Shown here: positions 20,374-30,671 of the stretch, piece after piece
Layout of the letters: every line of letters begins with the position of its first letter
How positions within the stretch are numbered: the stretch's first letter is position 1
DNA from: Leishmania mexicana MHOM/GT/2001/U1103
Lineage: Eukaryota > Euglenozoa > Kinetoplastea > Trypanosomatida > Trypanosomatidae
DNA: 64,000 nucleotides
NCBI RefSeq assembly: GCF_000234665.1
Contig: NC_018336.1
Coordinates: forward strand, 1 to 64,000
Reading direction: 5' to 3'
Translations under genes and position numbers: made by a program
The notes under the pieces: generated by a model
The model's database searches: none
What the model was told of the DNA's origin: nothing
What the model saw: only the letters and a program-made list of their open reading frames with translations

Positions 20374-20962
20374 CGGGCACGAGTTCCTTGAACTCACGAA
20401 AGGTACGTCGTGGTTACCCTTCCTTCTCCTTTTCCGGCTATGGGAGCACTCAAATGCGCACCAGACATCAATCCTCGTTTGTCGACCGACTACTCCGGAT
20501 CATAATAACGGTGAGGGCGTCTAAGAGAAAGGACACTGGAAAAGATGAGGCGATGGCCGAGGTAAACGAAAGGAGCAGGAGAAAAAGTGCAGAGGGACGA
20601 CTAGGGCACAACCCATCCACATCGGCGATGCTCACTGGCCAGTGCTCTTGCACGAGTCCCGCTCTTCAACCGAGTGCCGCCTCGTATGCACGACCGCCCA
20701 CCCCGTTATGTCGCAGCGAAGCGGTGTGCCCTGCGTGAGCCGCGCCGGTCGCTGTCGCCGGAAGGACGGCGCGTGTGCACTCGGGGGTGCGCGTAGCGTG
20801 GTGGCACACAAGGACACCTACTTGCACTTTTTTCAAGGTAAGCAACGGTTAACACACCCCCGCAAGAACTAAAGCGATGGCAATCGGGGCAGTTGCCCGA
20901 CAGAGGGCTTGGCGAGCAAACGAAGAGGTGCAAGGAGGCAAAAACACGGTCAACAGGCTTTG
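20374..20962. other. Intergenic spacer
   Basis: Purine runs at 20523-20533 and 20569-20590 are candidate polypyrimidine tracts for the helical-repeat gene. No gene is supported. Confidence 0.5.
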
Positions 20963-22003
20963 CTAGTGATACCCTCGGGTTGTGTAAAACAGGGCAGCAG
21001 TAATCCCGACACCGGCTAGCAGCGCTGTGTTGGCGGCCATGCCCTTGAGCTGCTCGCCACATAAGATAGTCAGGCCAATATATACGAAAGAGCCGCTCCC
21101 TATCGCCTGCACTGCTGCCAAAATCGAAACCGATGAGGTTGTGGTGGTCGTCGAGGGCACCGACGGCGCAGCCGGCGCCGCGGCGTTGAAACCGGCGCTC
21201 GTTACCGCTGGTGTCGCGCCCTTCAACAATGCGGCACACATGATAACGCAAATCACCGTGATTGGCGTAAGGAGAAGCCACACGCCGACCGGGCCCTGAA
21301 TTAGTCGCCGCCAGAAACGATTGGAGGAGCGGTTGGCCTTGATGCACGCCTCACCGTCGCCCTCACCGCTCATTAGATCTTCCTCCACCTCAGAGTACAT
21401 CTCTTTCGCCACTGAGACGCCAATTACGAGTCCGTCGCAGAACTTGTGCCCTGAAAGCGGCACCGTTGCGCTGAGCAAGGCAGCAACATTGTTTTCAAAA
21501 CCGAGCAAGAGGCCCTCCGTTATGCCATGGAAGCACATCAATATAATGAGAAGCTTCGACGTCGAAACAGAGCTGCCAGTGCCGCTGTCATGCGCGTGCT
21601 CCTCGTCGACGTCGAACGTCGCACCATGGCTGTGGGTGCCACCAACTTTTATAGATCGCTCGAGGACGGCAGGGATAAGGACGCCAAGAAGCATCCAGCT
21701 ACACAGTGCCACCGAGTCGGGGCTGGCACCGGACTCCACCTCCAATGACTCTGGAAAAAAGTGAAGTAACGCTATCGTCAGCAGCATGCCAGCAGAAGCA
21801 AAATTGGCAAGCGACAACCACAGTTTCGTCGTAGAAAATGTCGCCGTCGTGTGCGGCCGTCGCCCACGTGCTCCAGGTGCCAGCAAGGCGGTGGCCCGCT
21901 CATCGCCGCCGCGGTGCACGAGGAAAATAGGAAGCCACACCCCAACGGAGCTCATCAGCGTGACCCAGCACGCTACGAACACTTTCGCGGCAAACAGCAA
22001 CAT
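20963..22003 (-). CDS. ZIP-family metal transporter
   Basis: A 346-residue membrane protein starting at the ATG at 22003; the upstream extension begins only at GTG. About eight hydrophobic segments are present: three before a variable loop and five after. The loop (residues about 118-145) is His/Asp/Glu-rich (GTHSHG...EEHAHD), typical of the ZIP metal-binding loop. TM4 carries HGITEGLLLG (H159) and TM5 carries HKFCDGLVIGVS (H186), the metal-site helices. HFFPES (from H81) marks TM2. The pattern fits ZIP subfamily II (ZIP1-3 like), importing zinc or iron across the plasma membrane or an organelle. A second acidic loop lies between TM5 and TM6. Confidence 0.92.
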   Translation of the reverse strand: MLLFAAKVFVACWVTLMSSVGVWLPIFLVHRGGDERATALLAPGARGRRPHTTATFSTTKLWLSLANFASAGMLLTIALLHFFPESLEVESGASPDSVALCSWMLLGVLIPAVLERSIKVGGTHSHGATFDVDEEHAHDSGTGSSVSTSKLLIILMCFHGITEGLLLGFENNVAALLSATVPLSGHKFCDGLVIGVSVAKEMYSEVEEDLMSGEGDGEACIKANRSSNRFWRRLIQGPVGVWLLLTPITVICVIMCAALLKGATPAVTSAGFNAAAPAAPSVPSTTTTTSSVSILAAVQAIGSGSFVYIGLTILCGEQLKGMAANTALLAGVGITAALFYTTRGYH

Positions 22004-24601
22004 TGGGCAAACGCTCTTGTCCAGAGTGCGCAGAACGGCGTAGCGATCGAACAAAAAAAAAACGAAAGACACACGAGAAGGGAGGTCCTTGAAAAGTCGC
22101 TGAGAAGTGCTGTCCCTCCGCGTTGCACTGTAAGGGCAGGAAGGCGTAAGAGGGCGCAGAAGACGAAAACAATGCTGGTCGAATGGGCAGGAGAGAGGGA
22201 GTGACTAAAGAAGCCAGCCAAGAAAAAAGTGAGGCTCAGCAATCAACCATGAGCATCCACAGAAAAAAATGCCAGATAAAAAAAGACCCCTTCAAGCGAC
22301 TCAGGTCGTCCCCCACACACAGGGGGTGCATGTGGGGATGAACGGAGAGAAAGGGAGAAGCCGCCGTGTGCAAACAGGGGAAAGGGAGAATGGCGGCAAG
22401 AAACAGAAATGCTCGCTGCTCTACATGTGACCGTGTGCTTGGCAAGCCGATTTGAGACCGCCCCCTCAAAGAGTGAAGAGAAGGGCTGGATTCCTGGATA
22501 TGATAAACCCCTCCGGAGGGGAGGAGGCGTTTTCCAGAAGTGCGCTGCTGTGACACGGCGTCATTAGTGCGAAAGAAGAGAGTGGAAAGTGAAAAGATGG
22601 AGAGAGAGAAAGCACAGAACACAGTACTAGAGCCAGACAGGGAGATATAACGGAGCAGAAGCTGAAGCATGCTTCAGAACCACAGCCAGTTCTCTGTGTG
22701 CACATGAGTCAATACATCAGCACGTCCTCACATGCCAAAGACTCGGATGCACGTCCCCCTGGCAAAGTGAGGGTAACGTTGAGTCAACCGGTTCCAGCAC
22801 CAGGTGAGGGACGCTACACACAACCGGCACAGGGAAAATGCCGGGGCGTACACAAGCCCACTTCCACACATGCGACGACAAAAAGGGCGCGCGAGGAGCC
22901 CGCGCCGTGCAGACCAAGAACAGGCTGTCTAGGTACTCCTTCAATGATCCACCTCCGGCTGCATGGCCATCGAGGCCACAAATCGTTTGCAGTTTTTTTC
23001 TCTTTGGGTGGTGCCACTACTGGATAACGATGCATCGATACAAAGATGTAGTCGCACAAAGAAATGTGTTGGGGTCGAGATTCTCGCAGGCGCGACTCGG
23101 ATACATGACAAAAAAACGAGCGCAAAGACATATAAAAAAAGGAGGGCTTTGCTCTCTCCAAGTGATCATCCTACATCCGGAACAAGTCAACGAATACGTG
23201 CATGCAACCACAGCTCACCGGTCTCCGCTGCACCACAGCGCCATCCACGCCGTCTGGGACGAGGCGTCTGCCGTCGCATCCGGGCGTGCGTCTAGCGGGC
23301 GCCACGTGTCCTTCCTCCGCTCCGTTCTCCGCGTGCGTGCGGCGCCAGCGGCGCCAGACCCACCGGCCTCGACGGCACGCCCGTGATCAAGGCCAACCGC
23401 ACTCAGCGTCCTGCTCGAGGGCGGAGCCGGCGGTGTGCGGCGTGCGGGTAACAGGGGGTGGTCTAGCCCCATGCTGGATGTGCTCAGGGAGGCAGTCGGC
23501 CAGCCGCTGGCCAGAGCCCTCGGAGGCCCTGCACCCGCATGTCCCTGCCGTGCTGCTCCCTGACTCGCCTCAAGCCCCGGCACAGTGCCGTGGGGAGACC
23601 CCTCCCCCGCCCACAGTGGACTCCCGATGACTCCGTGGCGTGGCTCCGCGTGCTCTCTCGCCATGCTTCCGCCGCCTCCACCGCACCAGCCCACCCGGTC
23701 CGACGTAGGAGATGCCGCATGCATCGCGCACATGCGCTGTAGCGCTGATCCGCGTGCATCCCCTGCGCATTCTTTTCCTCTCTCACCCGTGCTCTCCTCT
23801 CGCCCCTGGAGGCCGTGCCTGGATGTGATACACCATGCCCGCTGCGGCGGACAGCGCGCGCATGCAGCGCTCGCGTTTGCCCATACGGGGGTCTGCTCCA
23901 GGGTGACCTTCTTGCCTGGAGAGACCGCTGTCCTCGGCTTCTGCCTCCGTCGACATCACCGGAGGGGAAAGGGGAGGGCTGCAGTGCTTGCCCGCATGCG
24001 CCACCACAGGCGGGGCGTTGCCATGAGTCTGTGGCGGCAAGGGCGCTCCACCCTCTCCTGCGTCTTCACGCCTCTGGCAAAGCGACAATCCATACCTGTG
24101 CGCTAACGCCAACGCTCCGCAACGCTTCTCAAGGGCAGGGTGCCGGGTCTCCGCCTCTCCACAGAGTGGAGATTCCATCCTGACACCACAGAGGGGGGAC
24201 CGGCATCATGAGGGAGATGCGGATCGCAGTTTTTCGCAACGGTACAGTTGCGATAGCGCACACATGGCTGCCTTCGGCGAAAGGAAGGGGGTGTCGTGGT
24301 AGCACTGAGATCCATACACACGCATGCAAAGAAATGCACCACGGAAATGAGTTCTCCACATGACCCACACAGAAGAGCGGAAAACATGGAAGGACAAATC
24401 CAAAATCATAAACAGCGAGATCGAGTCGGCATCACAAGCACCAGGAAGCGCGTGTGCGCATCAACAATTCGTTTTCTCAGCATGCCTATCGCGATGAAAA
24501 CAGAAAACGGCCACCGTTTACACTGTTAGTGAAGGTGGCTATGGCCAAGGGTGAGGGGAGCGGAGTACTGTACATGGACGTTTGGCGCGTCAGTGTGCCA
24601 G
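22004..24601. other. 2.6-kb gene-free interval with 904-bp repeat
   Basis: No convincing gene is present. Purine runs at 22051-22068 and 22076-22087 serve the ZIP gene. The interval 22150-22670 is pyrimidine-rich in sense; its open frames (such as 22236-22670) are low-complexity Leu/Ser/Phe and are not credible proteins. Repeat copy 1 covers 23171-24074. Confidence 0.6.
23171..24074. repeat. 904-bp repeat, copy 1
   Basis: A GC-rich block repeated at 54211-55114 in the same orientation. The two copies align at a constant offset of 31,040 with no indels. I counted five differences, all transitions: 23396, 23431, 23515, 23996 and 24065. Similarity stops abruptly at both ends. No poly-A tail or target-site duplication is visible. 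It contains overlapping open frames on both strands, the longest minus-strand one being 172 codons (23215-23733) and intact in both copies, but with no family resemblance. The element type is unknown. Confidence 0.95.
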
Positions 24602-25660
24602 CTAGAAGTAGCGATGGCTTTGCCGGTCGTCGCGGATGTTCATGCGCCGCTCGCGCTCGAGCGTTCCGTAGAGTGTCTGCTGCAACATGCGCCCCTCCAC
24701 CGTCTGATTGATGGCGTCGGTTGTCTTCGGTTCAAGTGCGCGAGGAGCCCTGGCATTTTTACCGCCACGGTGGCGAGTGACCAAGCTAGAGCCGATGACG
24801 GCAATGTCGACGCCTCCGCCGTGCTCCGACATGGTCATGGTAGACTTGGCGAACAACCGGCGTGTGTCGGCGCCGTGATGGATGCACGACACGTTGTGCT
24901 GTGCGACTGGGACGTGCCCCATGTAGGTGACCGACGTGTCCGCCAGGTACTTGGGAGTGCCGCGGAACAACTCGTTTGAGGTGCCCATTTGTGTGATGAC
25001 CTTACTCTGCACCTTCAGCTCCTGTGAGAGTGTCTCGGCAGGAAGCCTCGTCAGAGGGGCGGTATCGTAGGCGATCTGCTCCTCCGTTTGTGGCTTCAGC
25101 TGGGTGCACTCTACAATGTCCAAGTAGTTGCTCTTCACACCAAATTTCTCCTGTGCCATCGCGGCTGGCATCGATCGCGGCTCAATCGGGTGGTAGGTGG
25201 GAGTGGGTGGGCGCAGTCTAGCATCCTCCGCGCGCTTGGTACGGATGTCGAGCGAGCGTTGCATGCGACCCACCAGACCGCCGCGCCGGTCGTCATCCTC
25301 CCGTTCGATTTTACGAGCCGATGCGTAAAAGCCTAGCGGGCGCTCCGCCTGCAGGTTGCGCGCCGCCGCGTGGGACGTGGACTCCCAAGCGGAGGTGGGA
25401 TGGTGGTGCAGGATGTAGGTTTGCTCCCCGCTTGCGAGAGCAGCACCGTCCGCTGCCACAGCGCATTCCGTGGTGGCGTGAGCACTAAGGGTATTGGTAA
25501 GACAACTTGCCGGACGCGCAACGTACGCCGCGTCGTAGGTTGTTTCGATTTTTCGATGGAGCGAGGTGCTCGTCGTTGGCACCTCCTCACGCATCTTGGG
25601 CAGCCGGGAAGCCAAGCTGGCGCGCGTGTTCACGGCTGTCTTGGACCGAACCTCCATCAT
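24602..25660 (-). CDS. Possible axonemal/microtubule inner protein
   Basis: A 352-residue protein starting at the first of two adjacent Met codons (25660). It has no membrane segment or enzyme motif. Long stretches are extended and polar, with repeated short Tyr/Pro words (TYHPIEP, PTPTYHP) and one TYMGHVPVAQ near residue 270. A Y.GHVPG-like word is typical of ciliary microtubule inner proteins and related axonemal proteins; this is the only clue to function. Neighbouring ciliary genes in the same unit fit, but do not prove, a flagellar role. A purine-rich block at 25788-25816 is the likely polypyrimidine tract. Confidence 0.65.
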   Translation of the reverse strand: MMEVRSKTAVNTRASLASRLPKMREEVPTTSTSLHRKIETTYDAAYVARPASCLTNTLSAHATTECAVAADGAALASGEQTYILHHHPTSAWESTSHAAARNLQAERPLGFYASARKIEREDDDRRGGLVGRMQRSLDIRTKRAEDARLRPPTPTYHPIEPRSMPAAMAQEKFGVKSNYLDIVECTQLKPQTEEQIAYDTAPLTRLPAETLSQELKVQSKVITQMGTSNELFRGTPKYLADTSVTYMGHVPVAQHNVSCIHHGADTRRLFAKSTMTMSEHGGGVDIAVIGSSLVTRHRGGKNARAPRALEPKTTDAINQTVEGRMLQQTLYGTLERERRMNIRDDRQSHRYF

Positions 25661-26310
25661 CTCCGTAATGACAAAGCCTTTGTGGCTGAAGAGTCGGATA
25701 GTAAACGGAGAACAATGCGCGGGCGCAGGAGGCACGAATTGCGCAGCCTCTAGGCGATTTCCGACACTTGTTAGTTTCGACAACTACAAAAGGGGACAAG
25801 GACGAGGAGGAATGGGTACACGTACACGAGGAATCACACCGGCATTATGACCGCCAAAGGGTCACCCCGAGACGCACAGGTGATGCATTTGGCTGCGTAG
25901 AGGCCTTTGCCACGCAGTTGTACCCAATATCTAGCGAGACGCCAAACCCTTGAGGAACGGTGCCGGAGATGAGCAGGGAGAAGAAGTACGATAGAGGTGG
26001 ATGACCGGACACACTTTTCTCTAGGCGCACCACCACCACCCTGTACTTCCTCGACGTAGCAGCCTTCTCCCCATATAAAACAGCGAGCAGCGCGCTGCGA
26101 AAAGGGAGAAGGGGCAGCCGCAGAAAGATGAGATGAGTGAGTGCCAAAACGGGCAGCGACTTCTAAACGCGCACTGTACGGTGCGGAAAAGGCAAGCAGG
26201 CGCGCACGCGTGCAAAACGGCACCCCCAGCAGTATATCTTCACCGCCGCTCGCCCAGTGTGGGCATGCACGGGCGAACAGTGAAAAAAAAATGAGCACAG
26301 AGAAGAGCCA
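25661..26310. other. Intergenic spacer
   Basis: Purine-rich block 25788-25816 (polypyrimidine tract in sense). The rest shows no supported gene. Confidence 0.5.
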
Positions 26311-27222
26311 TCAGTAGCCGCACCGTCGCCCTCTTCGCACTTCCTCAAGTGCCCGCTGAAACGCCTGCCGTTCTTGTGCAACACCGCTCTCGCGAGTGGA
26401 GGCGGCCCGCACTAATGCGCTCTCTGCGCTGCCTCGGCGCGCCCCACCACCGAGCGACGCTGTTCCTGAGCAGTGGCCCCGATGCATCGCTGAATACGAA
26501 GCGCTACGCGTGCTCGGGGCCTCGTCCCTCCTCCTTTGCAGAGCTGCAAGGACAGGGTCACTTCCGTCGTCGAAGAAGGAATCGGCAACGGCGTCTCGCA
26601 TGGTATGACCGAATATGTTCACAAGCTCCGCCTGATACTCTGCCAGCTGAACCATGCGCTTGTACTGCCGCTGCTGATCCAGCTCTTGCCGGAGGCTAGC
26701 TTGCGCACGGCGATACTCTGCCTGGAGTCGCTGCTCTTGCAAAGTGTAGAAAAGACGCTGTGCCTCACGGGCATTCCTCAGCACGTCATCGATTCCACCT
26801 TTGCCGCGGTGAAGAAGTTGACCGCGCGGCGGCGATTCGCGAGTTCGGATCACCTTGCGTGGCGTCTGTGCCTTTACCGACGTGCTCCTCAGCTGCAAAG
26901 CAGTCGCGGCCGTGCTGGTGCTAGCGTCCCTGCGCGCTGCCGCACGTGCAAACGGCTCATCTCTGTAGTCCGTTGCCTCAGCATCTCCCTCACGATACTC
27001 ACTCGTTCTGCGGATGCATCGGGGCAACGGCGGGCCCTCCACAGGCCGCCAGACCAGGCACACGCCATAGCGTGGGTCGCGCACGAGATTGGGTGGTGGC
27101 CGCGTCACCTCCAGTGAGGGAGAGTTCGAGCTCTCACTCCTACCACTTTCACTGGTGTCACCGAGACTGTGCTTATGCATGCGACTCGCGTTGAAGCGAA
27201 CATTCGCTGCTGTGGAAGGCAT
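26311..27222 (-). CDS. Coiled-coil hypothetical protein
   Basis: A 303-residue protein from the ATG at 27222, which follows a pyrimidine tract (purines 27280-27295). The N-terminal 150 residues are polar and probably disordered, rich in Ser, Arg and Thr. Residues about 155-215 form a helix with many Arg, Gln, Glu and Leu (AREAQRLFYTLQEQRLQAEY and onwards), a probable coiled coil. The tail is Ser/Arg/Gly-rich with a final short helix. No membrane segment or catalytic motif. Function unknown; a cytoskeletal role would fit the composition but is not shown. Confidence 0.65.
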   Translation of the reverse strand: MPSTAANVRFNASRMHKHSLGDTSESGRSESSNSPSLEVTRPPPNLVRDPRYGVCLVWRPVEGPPLPRCIRRTSEYREGDAEATDYRDEPFARAAARRDASTSTAATALQLRSTSVKAQTPRKVIRTRESPPRGQLLHRGKGGIDDVLRNAREAQRLFYTLQEQRLQAEYRRAQASLRQELDQQRQYKRMVQLAEYQAELVNIFGHTMRDAVADSFFDDGSDPVLAALQRRRDEAPSTRSASYSAMHRGHCSGTASLGGGARRGSAESALVRAASTRESGVAQERQAFQRALEEVRRGRRCGY

Positions 27223-27957
27223 GCCGCTCCTGTAACAACAACAACCCCGTGCTCCTAGGATGCGCGTTTTGCACTCTACGGAAAGGAAAGGGAAGCGCGC
27301 GACCACCACTGTGAACGCAGCCGCTGTGTCTTCTAAAGCAACAAACGACGACTTCCCTGCACCTCCGATGTCGTCCTGAGGGGCGAAGACAGGCGACAGC
27401 AGAAGTGAGTGCAGCTGCCTCGCACGGTACCGACTGAAAAGAGGGAGCTGTTTTTAAAAACGAAGAAAGCAAAGTGGCGGACAGTGGCGAGCGCAGCGCG
27501 AAGGTGCGCAAGCATGAGAGGCGAAGATCCACGAATGCGACACAAGGGGCAGCATATTGGCGCCAAGGACAGATTTGACCTCTTGCGATGCGCATCGAGT
27601 GTCGAGACGGGCACGCCGCTGTAAGTGCGAGAGAAATGAAGCGGAGAGTGGGGCCGTCGGACGTCGGAAAATCGGCGCCTGCAAAAGAAGCAGCTGGGTG
27701 GTGGTCGTCGTGGTGGCGGCGATACAAGCTGAAACAAATCTCTTTGAGACGGTTGATCAGGCGCAAGTGGCAACCGTCGCGGACCTTTCGAGCCGGGGGG
27801 ACGGAGACGCATGCGAGTGTCCGGTTCATCAAGACCCACGAAAACAAGCACTGGAGATATCGGCATCGACGCCTACACACACAAAGACACGCGCACTCAC
27901 GTGCAAAGGCACGCAGATGCATCTCGAATACGGCAGCGGCGCTTGTTCGCACCGCTT
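27223..27957. other. Intergenic spacer
   Basis: Purine run 27280-27295 serves the coiled-coil gene. A 259-codon frame (27173-27952, minus) crosses the whole spacer and overlaps that gene's start; it is Cys/Ser/Arg-rich and not credible as a protein. Confidence 0.55.
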
Positions 27958-29058
27958 CTAATCAGAATCGTCGTCCCACTCGCTACTCTGCGTGGGCTTG
28001 GACACTTCGACACGCTTGTCGTACACGTACCTCGGATCGCCAGGCTTCACGACCTTGGCTTTGAAGCGCTCATTCATGACCTCCTTGAACTCTTGTAGCG
28101 TAACTTCATCGGCGTCGTTGAGGTCAACGTTTTCCAGCGCAGCATCGGGGTCGCGATACAGAAGGCCCAAGTCCGCCTTCTGCGGCTTGCTGCTGCGGGC
28201 TGTCGGCGCGTCCGGCGAGGGGGTGCTCGCTATCGTTGGCAACAACGCCGCAATGGACGTTGGTGCGACGGTGCAAGTTGGAGGTGCAGTCGCCGCTGAC
28301 GAAACAGAGCTCTGACCTTGAAGGCGCTGGCATCGTATAAGCAGTGATTGAAATTGCGCCTCGGAGAGAAGTGCCTCATGCGTCTTCGCAAGCCGCCTCG
28401 CTAGCTGCGCTGTGGGCATGTCAGGGCGCAGGTTAGTGCGCAGGTGAATGCGGCGAACATGCGGCACACCGGCCGGCCTCTCATACTCGATGTAGATTGT
28501 AGGGGGGTTGCCCTGGATGCCCGTTTTTGTGGCGCGCGCGACGGAGCTTGCCCCTCGGCACCACCACTGTCGCGGTGTGAGAACCTTAATCATGAGACCT
28601 TCGATGACATCAGACACTAGCTCGTCGCGGCTCACCTCGTGCAACCCCTTCTTCTGAAACTCAGCGCCTCTTTTCTGAATGAGGTGGTCGATCACGTCAG
28701 ATGGCACGAGGCAGGGAAGAAGTGCCGCACTTGTGCGGAGCGCCTCGGCGTACTCGCTGAGGCTTCCGCCGTCCGGATACAAGCTCGACACTAGCTCCTG
28801 AGCGTCGGCGATGTCGTCCTTGTGTTTTGCATGCAATTCCTCCAGCAGAGATGTGTGGCGGCTACACATCTCGTGATACCAGGGGCTTTTCTTGACATCC
28901 AGTGCAATTGTGGGCAGTGGTACAACAAGCTCACTGGTCCACTCCGCGTGAGTGCGCAGCACCAGCTCTTGCACCGCTCTCCGTGGGTCGTGGCGGTATT
29001 TTCGAAAGAGGTGGTACACGAGTGCCCAGAGCTCTGCACCAATATCATCTACAATCAT
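27958..29058 (-). CDS. CEP19: CEP19 homologue with extra N-terminal domain
   Basis: A 366-residue protein from the ATG at 29058; the frame extends 9 codons upstream only to a GTG. The C-terminal half matches CEP19: PPTIYIEYE...RRIHLRTNL, then a helix ending L..CQ, and the terminal block DPDAALENVDLNDADEV, FKEVMNERF, DPRYVYDKRVEV and a final EWDDDS. Animal CEP19 is only about 165 residues. Here about 190 extra residues precede it, mostly helical, with no family I recognise, and a Ser/Thr/Pro linker splits the CEP19 part. CEP19 is recruited to the distal centriole by FOP and CEP350 and helps load intraflagellar transport through RABL2. A FOP-like gene sits at 10682-11380. Confidence 0.85.
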   Translation of the reverse strand: MIVDDIGAELWALVYHLFRKYRHDPRRAVQELVLRTHAEWTSELVVPLPTIALDVKKSPWYHEMCSRHTSLLEELHAKHKDDIADAQELVSSLYPDGGSLSEYAEALRTSAALLPCLVPSDVIDHLIQKRGAEFQKKGLHEVSRDELVSDVIEGLMIKVLTPRQWWCRGASSVARATKTGIQGNPPTIYIEYERPAGVPHVRRIHLRTNLRPDMPTAQLARRLAKTHEALLSEAQFQSLLIRCQRLQGQSSVSSAATAPPTCTVAPTSIAALLPTIASTPSPDAPTARSSKPQKADLGLLYRDPDAALENVDLNDADEVTLQEFKEVMNERFKAKVVKPGDPRYVYDKRVEVSKPTQSSEWDDDSD

Positions 29059-29645
29059 GTTTATGAGTGTCGTCCACCGACACACGGAACCCTGTTCTTA
29101 TGCCTGTGTGAAGCGGCAAGGGTGCGTGTAGGTGACGACGGTGACGGAGATTGGCCTCGTGCACTCTAGCGGAGAGTAAATGCCTTTCGCGGGGTGTGCG
29201 GCGGAGGTGCGGGGAGATACAGAGAGAGGAGAAAAGGGGCGACGCGAGAAGAGGGGCAGTGGTGCAGTGCCTCTGAGGGGCGGGGAAGGAAACAAGCGAC
29301 ACCTGCGCCGAAGCGCCACAGCACGACGTTCGCCGCTCCTCTCTCTTGTCCTTCGCACTCTTGCGCGGTTGGAACGTGTACAAAGGGTGGGAGAGAGGGC
29401 AGCGTAGCCCAACATCTCAGACGCTAGTGGATTATCGTGTCCTCGAAACAGCACTCGTGGAAAACCTGACCCGCGACAGAATTCGTCGGGCGCACGCGAG
29501 ACAGGCAGCGAAAGAGGCGTGCTCAAGTGAGCAACAAGACGCACAACGACAAAGCAAAGCAAGACACTGCAGGAGCTTGTCGGCAACGCAGGGCGCAGTC
29601 AAGCACACTATTTATCTCGACATCTGCGAACGCGTCAACACCACC
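29059..29645. other. Intergenic spacer
   Basis: A purine run at 29221-29239, followed by another near 29246-29256, is the candidate polypyrimidine tract for the CEP19 gene. No gene is seen. Confidence 0.55.
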
Positions 29646-30671
29646 TTAGCTCGCGCGTCGACGCTTTCGACCGCGACGCTCGTACATGTTGTGTCCGGCG
29701 CCGCGGAGCACCGGTGGGTCCAGCCAAGTACGCATACGGTTACATGCCAGTCGACGCTCCCGAACACCTTCGTAGTTGGTTGGGGCACGCCGGTTCGCGT
29801 CAATGCGCGCAAGCGTCAGTGTAACACTTGAAACCAAACGTAGTGCTTTAGGTCGAAGCTGGGGTGGCAGGTTTGCTATCAGGTCGCAGTTACTAAGGAA
29901 TCCAGTTGTTTTTATTGTGATACCGCTGTCGTTTGAGCGTCGACTTCCGAGCCTCGCCAAATCGGCGGGGTCCATGATCGACAGCTTGGCTACGCTACCC
30001 GAGATGGCAAAGAGCTGCGACGTGATACCGGTGCCGAGGAAGGCGCACAGGTTGGGGCAGATGAGCGGCATCGAGCACTGGATGTATTCGAGGAACGTTT
30101 GCTTAGCCATTTCGAGGTTTTCAAGCTCCTCGCACGCTTCCAGCACACGGCTCAACTCCTCCGGAGACAAATCGCGACCAGACGTCGTGGAGGCACATGC
30201 CACCACGACCACCAGCAGCTGGGACGGGATGAACTCGTCTAATTGCCCAACGACGGAGCTGAGGTCGACGCTGTTTTGGATTATCTTGACCACTTTGGCG
30301 TAGAGAACGCTGTCAGAGAAGAACATGGCCAGCTCCGGGAAGCGTATGCTGTACTGCGCACGCAAAAAGACGTGCACACGGCTCTTCTCTACCTCGATGC
30401 GCAGCACCAGCGAGCTGCAGTCGGACACGTACTGGTACTCGGGATCGTCAGATGGAATGCAGTTCTTGCCGCGGCCCGTTGTCTGCTCGTAGTCGCTCAA
30501 ACGACGTAGCATTCCACTCAGGTAGGACGAGCGGAGTAGCTTTGTAACCTCGGTAACGCTATCGTAGCGAAGTGCATCATCGTCGCTCAGAAGTGCCACC
30601 TCGTTTTCCTCGTACGCCGGGATCTCTTCAAGCGCGACGGTCGTCACATGCGCATCAAAGCCTTCGTCCAT
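29646..30671 (-). CDS. PRPF31: Pre-mRNA splicing factor Prp31
   Basis: A 341-residue protein from the ATG at 30671. It follows the Prp31/Nop family along most of its length: a RFPEL block after the NOSIC helix, then ASTT.G..LS.EEL..VLEACE, a helix ending in Y......M, ICPNL.AFLG, the Nop-domain SGSVAKLSIMDPADLARLGS, and finally CDLIANLPPQLRPKALRLVSS. Prp31 bridges the U4 15.5K protein and the U4/U6-U5 tri-snRNP. In trypanosomatids it supports trans-splicing of every mRNA. Human PRPF31 is about 500 residues; here the C-terminal region is short and ends in a basic RRGRKRRR tail, probably a nuclear signal. Nop56/Nop58 are ruled out by the Prp31-specific spacing. Confidence 0.93.
   Translation of the reverse strand: MDEGFDAHVTTVALEEIPAYEENEVALLSDDDALRYDSVTEVTKLLRSSYLSGMLRRLSDYEQTTGRGKNCIPSDDPEYQYVSDCSSLVLRIEVEKSRVHVFLRAQYSIRFPELAMFFSDSVLYAKVVKIIQNSVDLSSVVGQLDEFIPSQLLVVVVACASTTSGRDLSPEELSRVLEACEELENLEMAKQTFLEYIQCSMPLICPNLCAFLGTGITSQLFAISGSVAKLSIMDPADLARLGSRRSNDSGITIKTTGFLSNCDLIANLPPQLRPKALRLVSSVTLTLARIDANRRAPTNYEGVRERRLACNRMRTWLDPPVLRGAGHNMYERRGRKRRRAS

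Noticed and set aside
22236..22670. 144-codon minus frame
   Set aside because: Low-complexity Leu/Ser/Phe sequence from pyrimidine-rich DNA, with no family resemblance.
27173..27952. 259-codon minus frame
   Set aside because: It covers an intergenic spacer and overlaps the start of the coiled-coil gene. It is Cys/Arg/Ser-rich without folded-protein character and includes the polypyrimidine tract.
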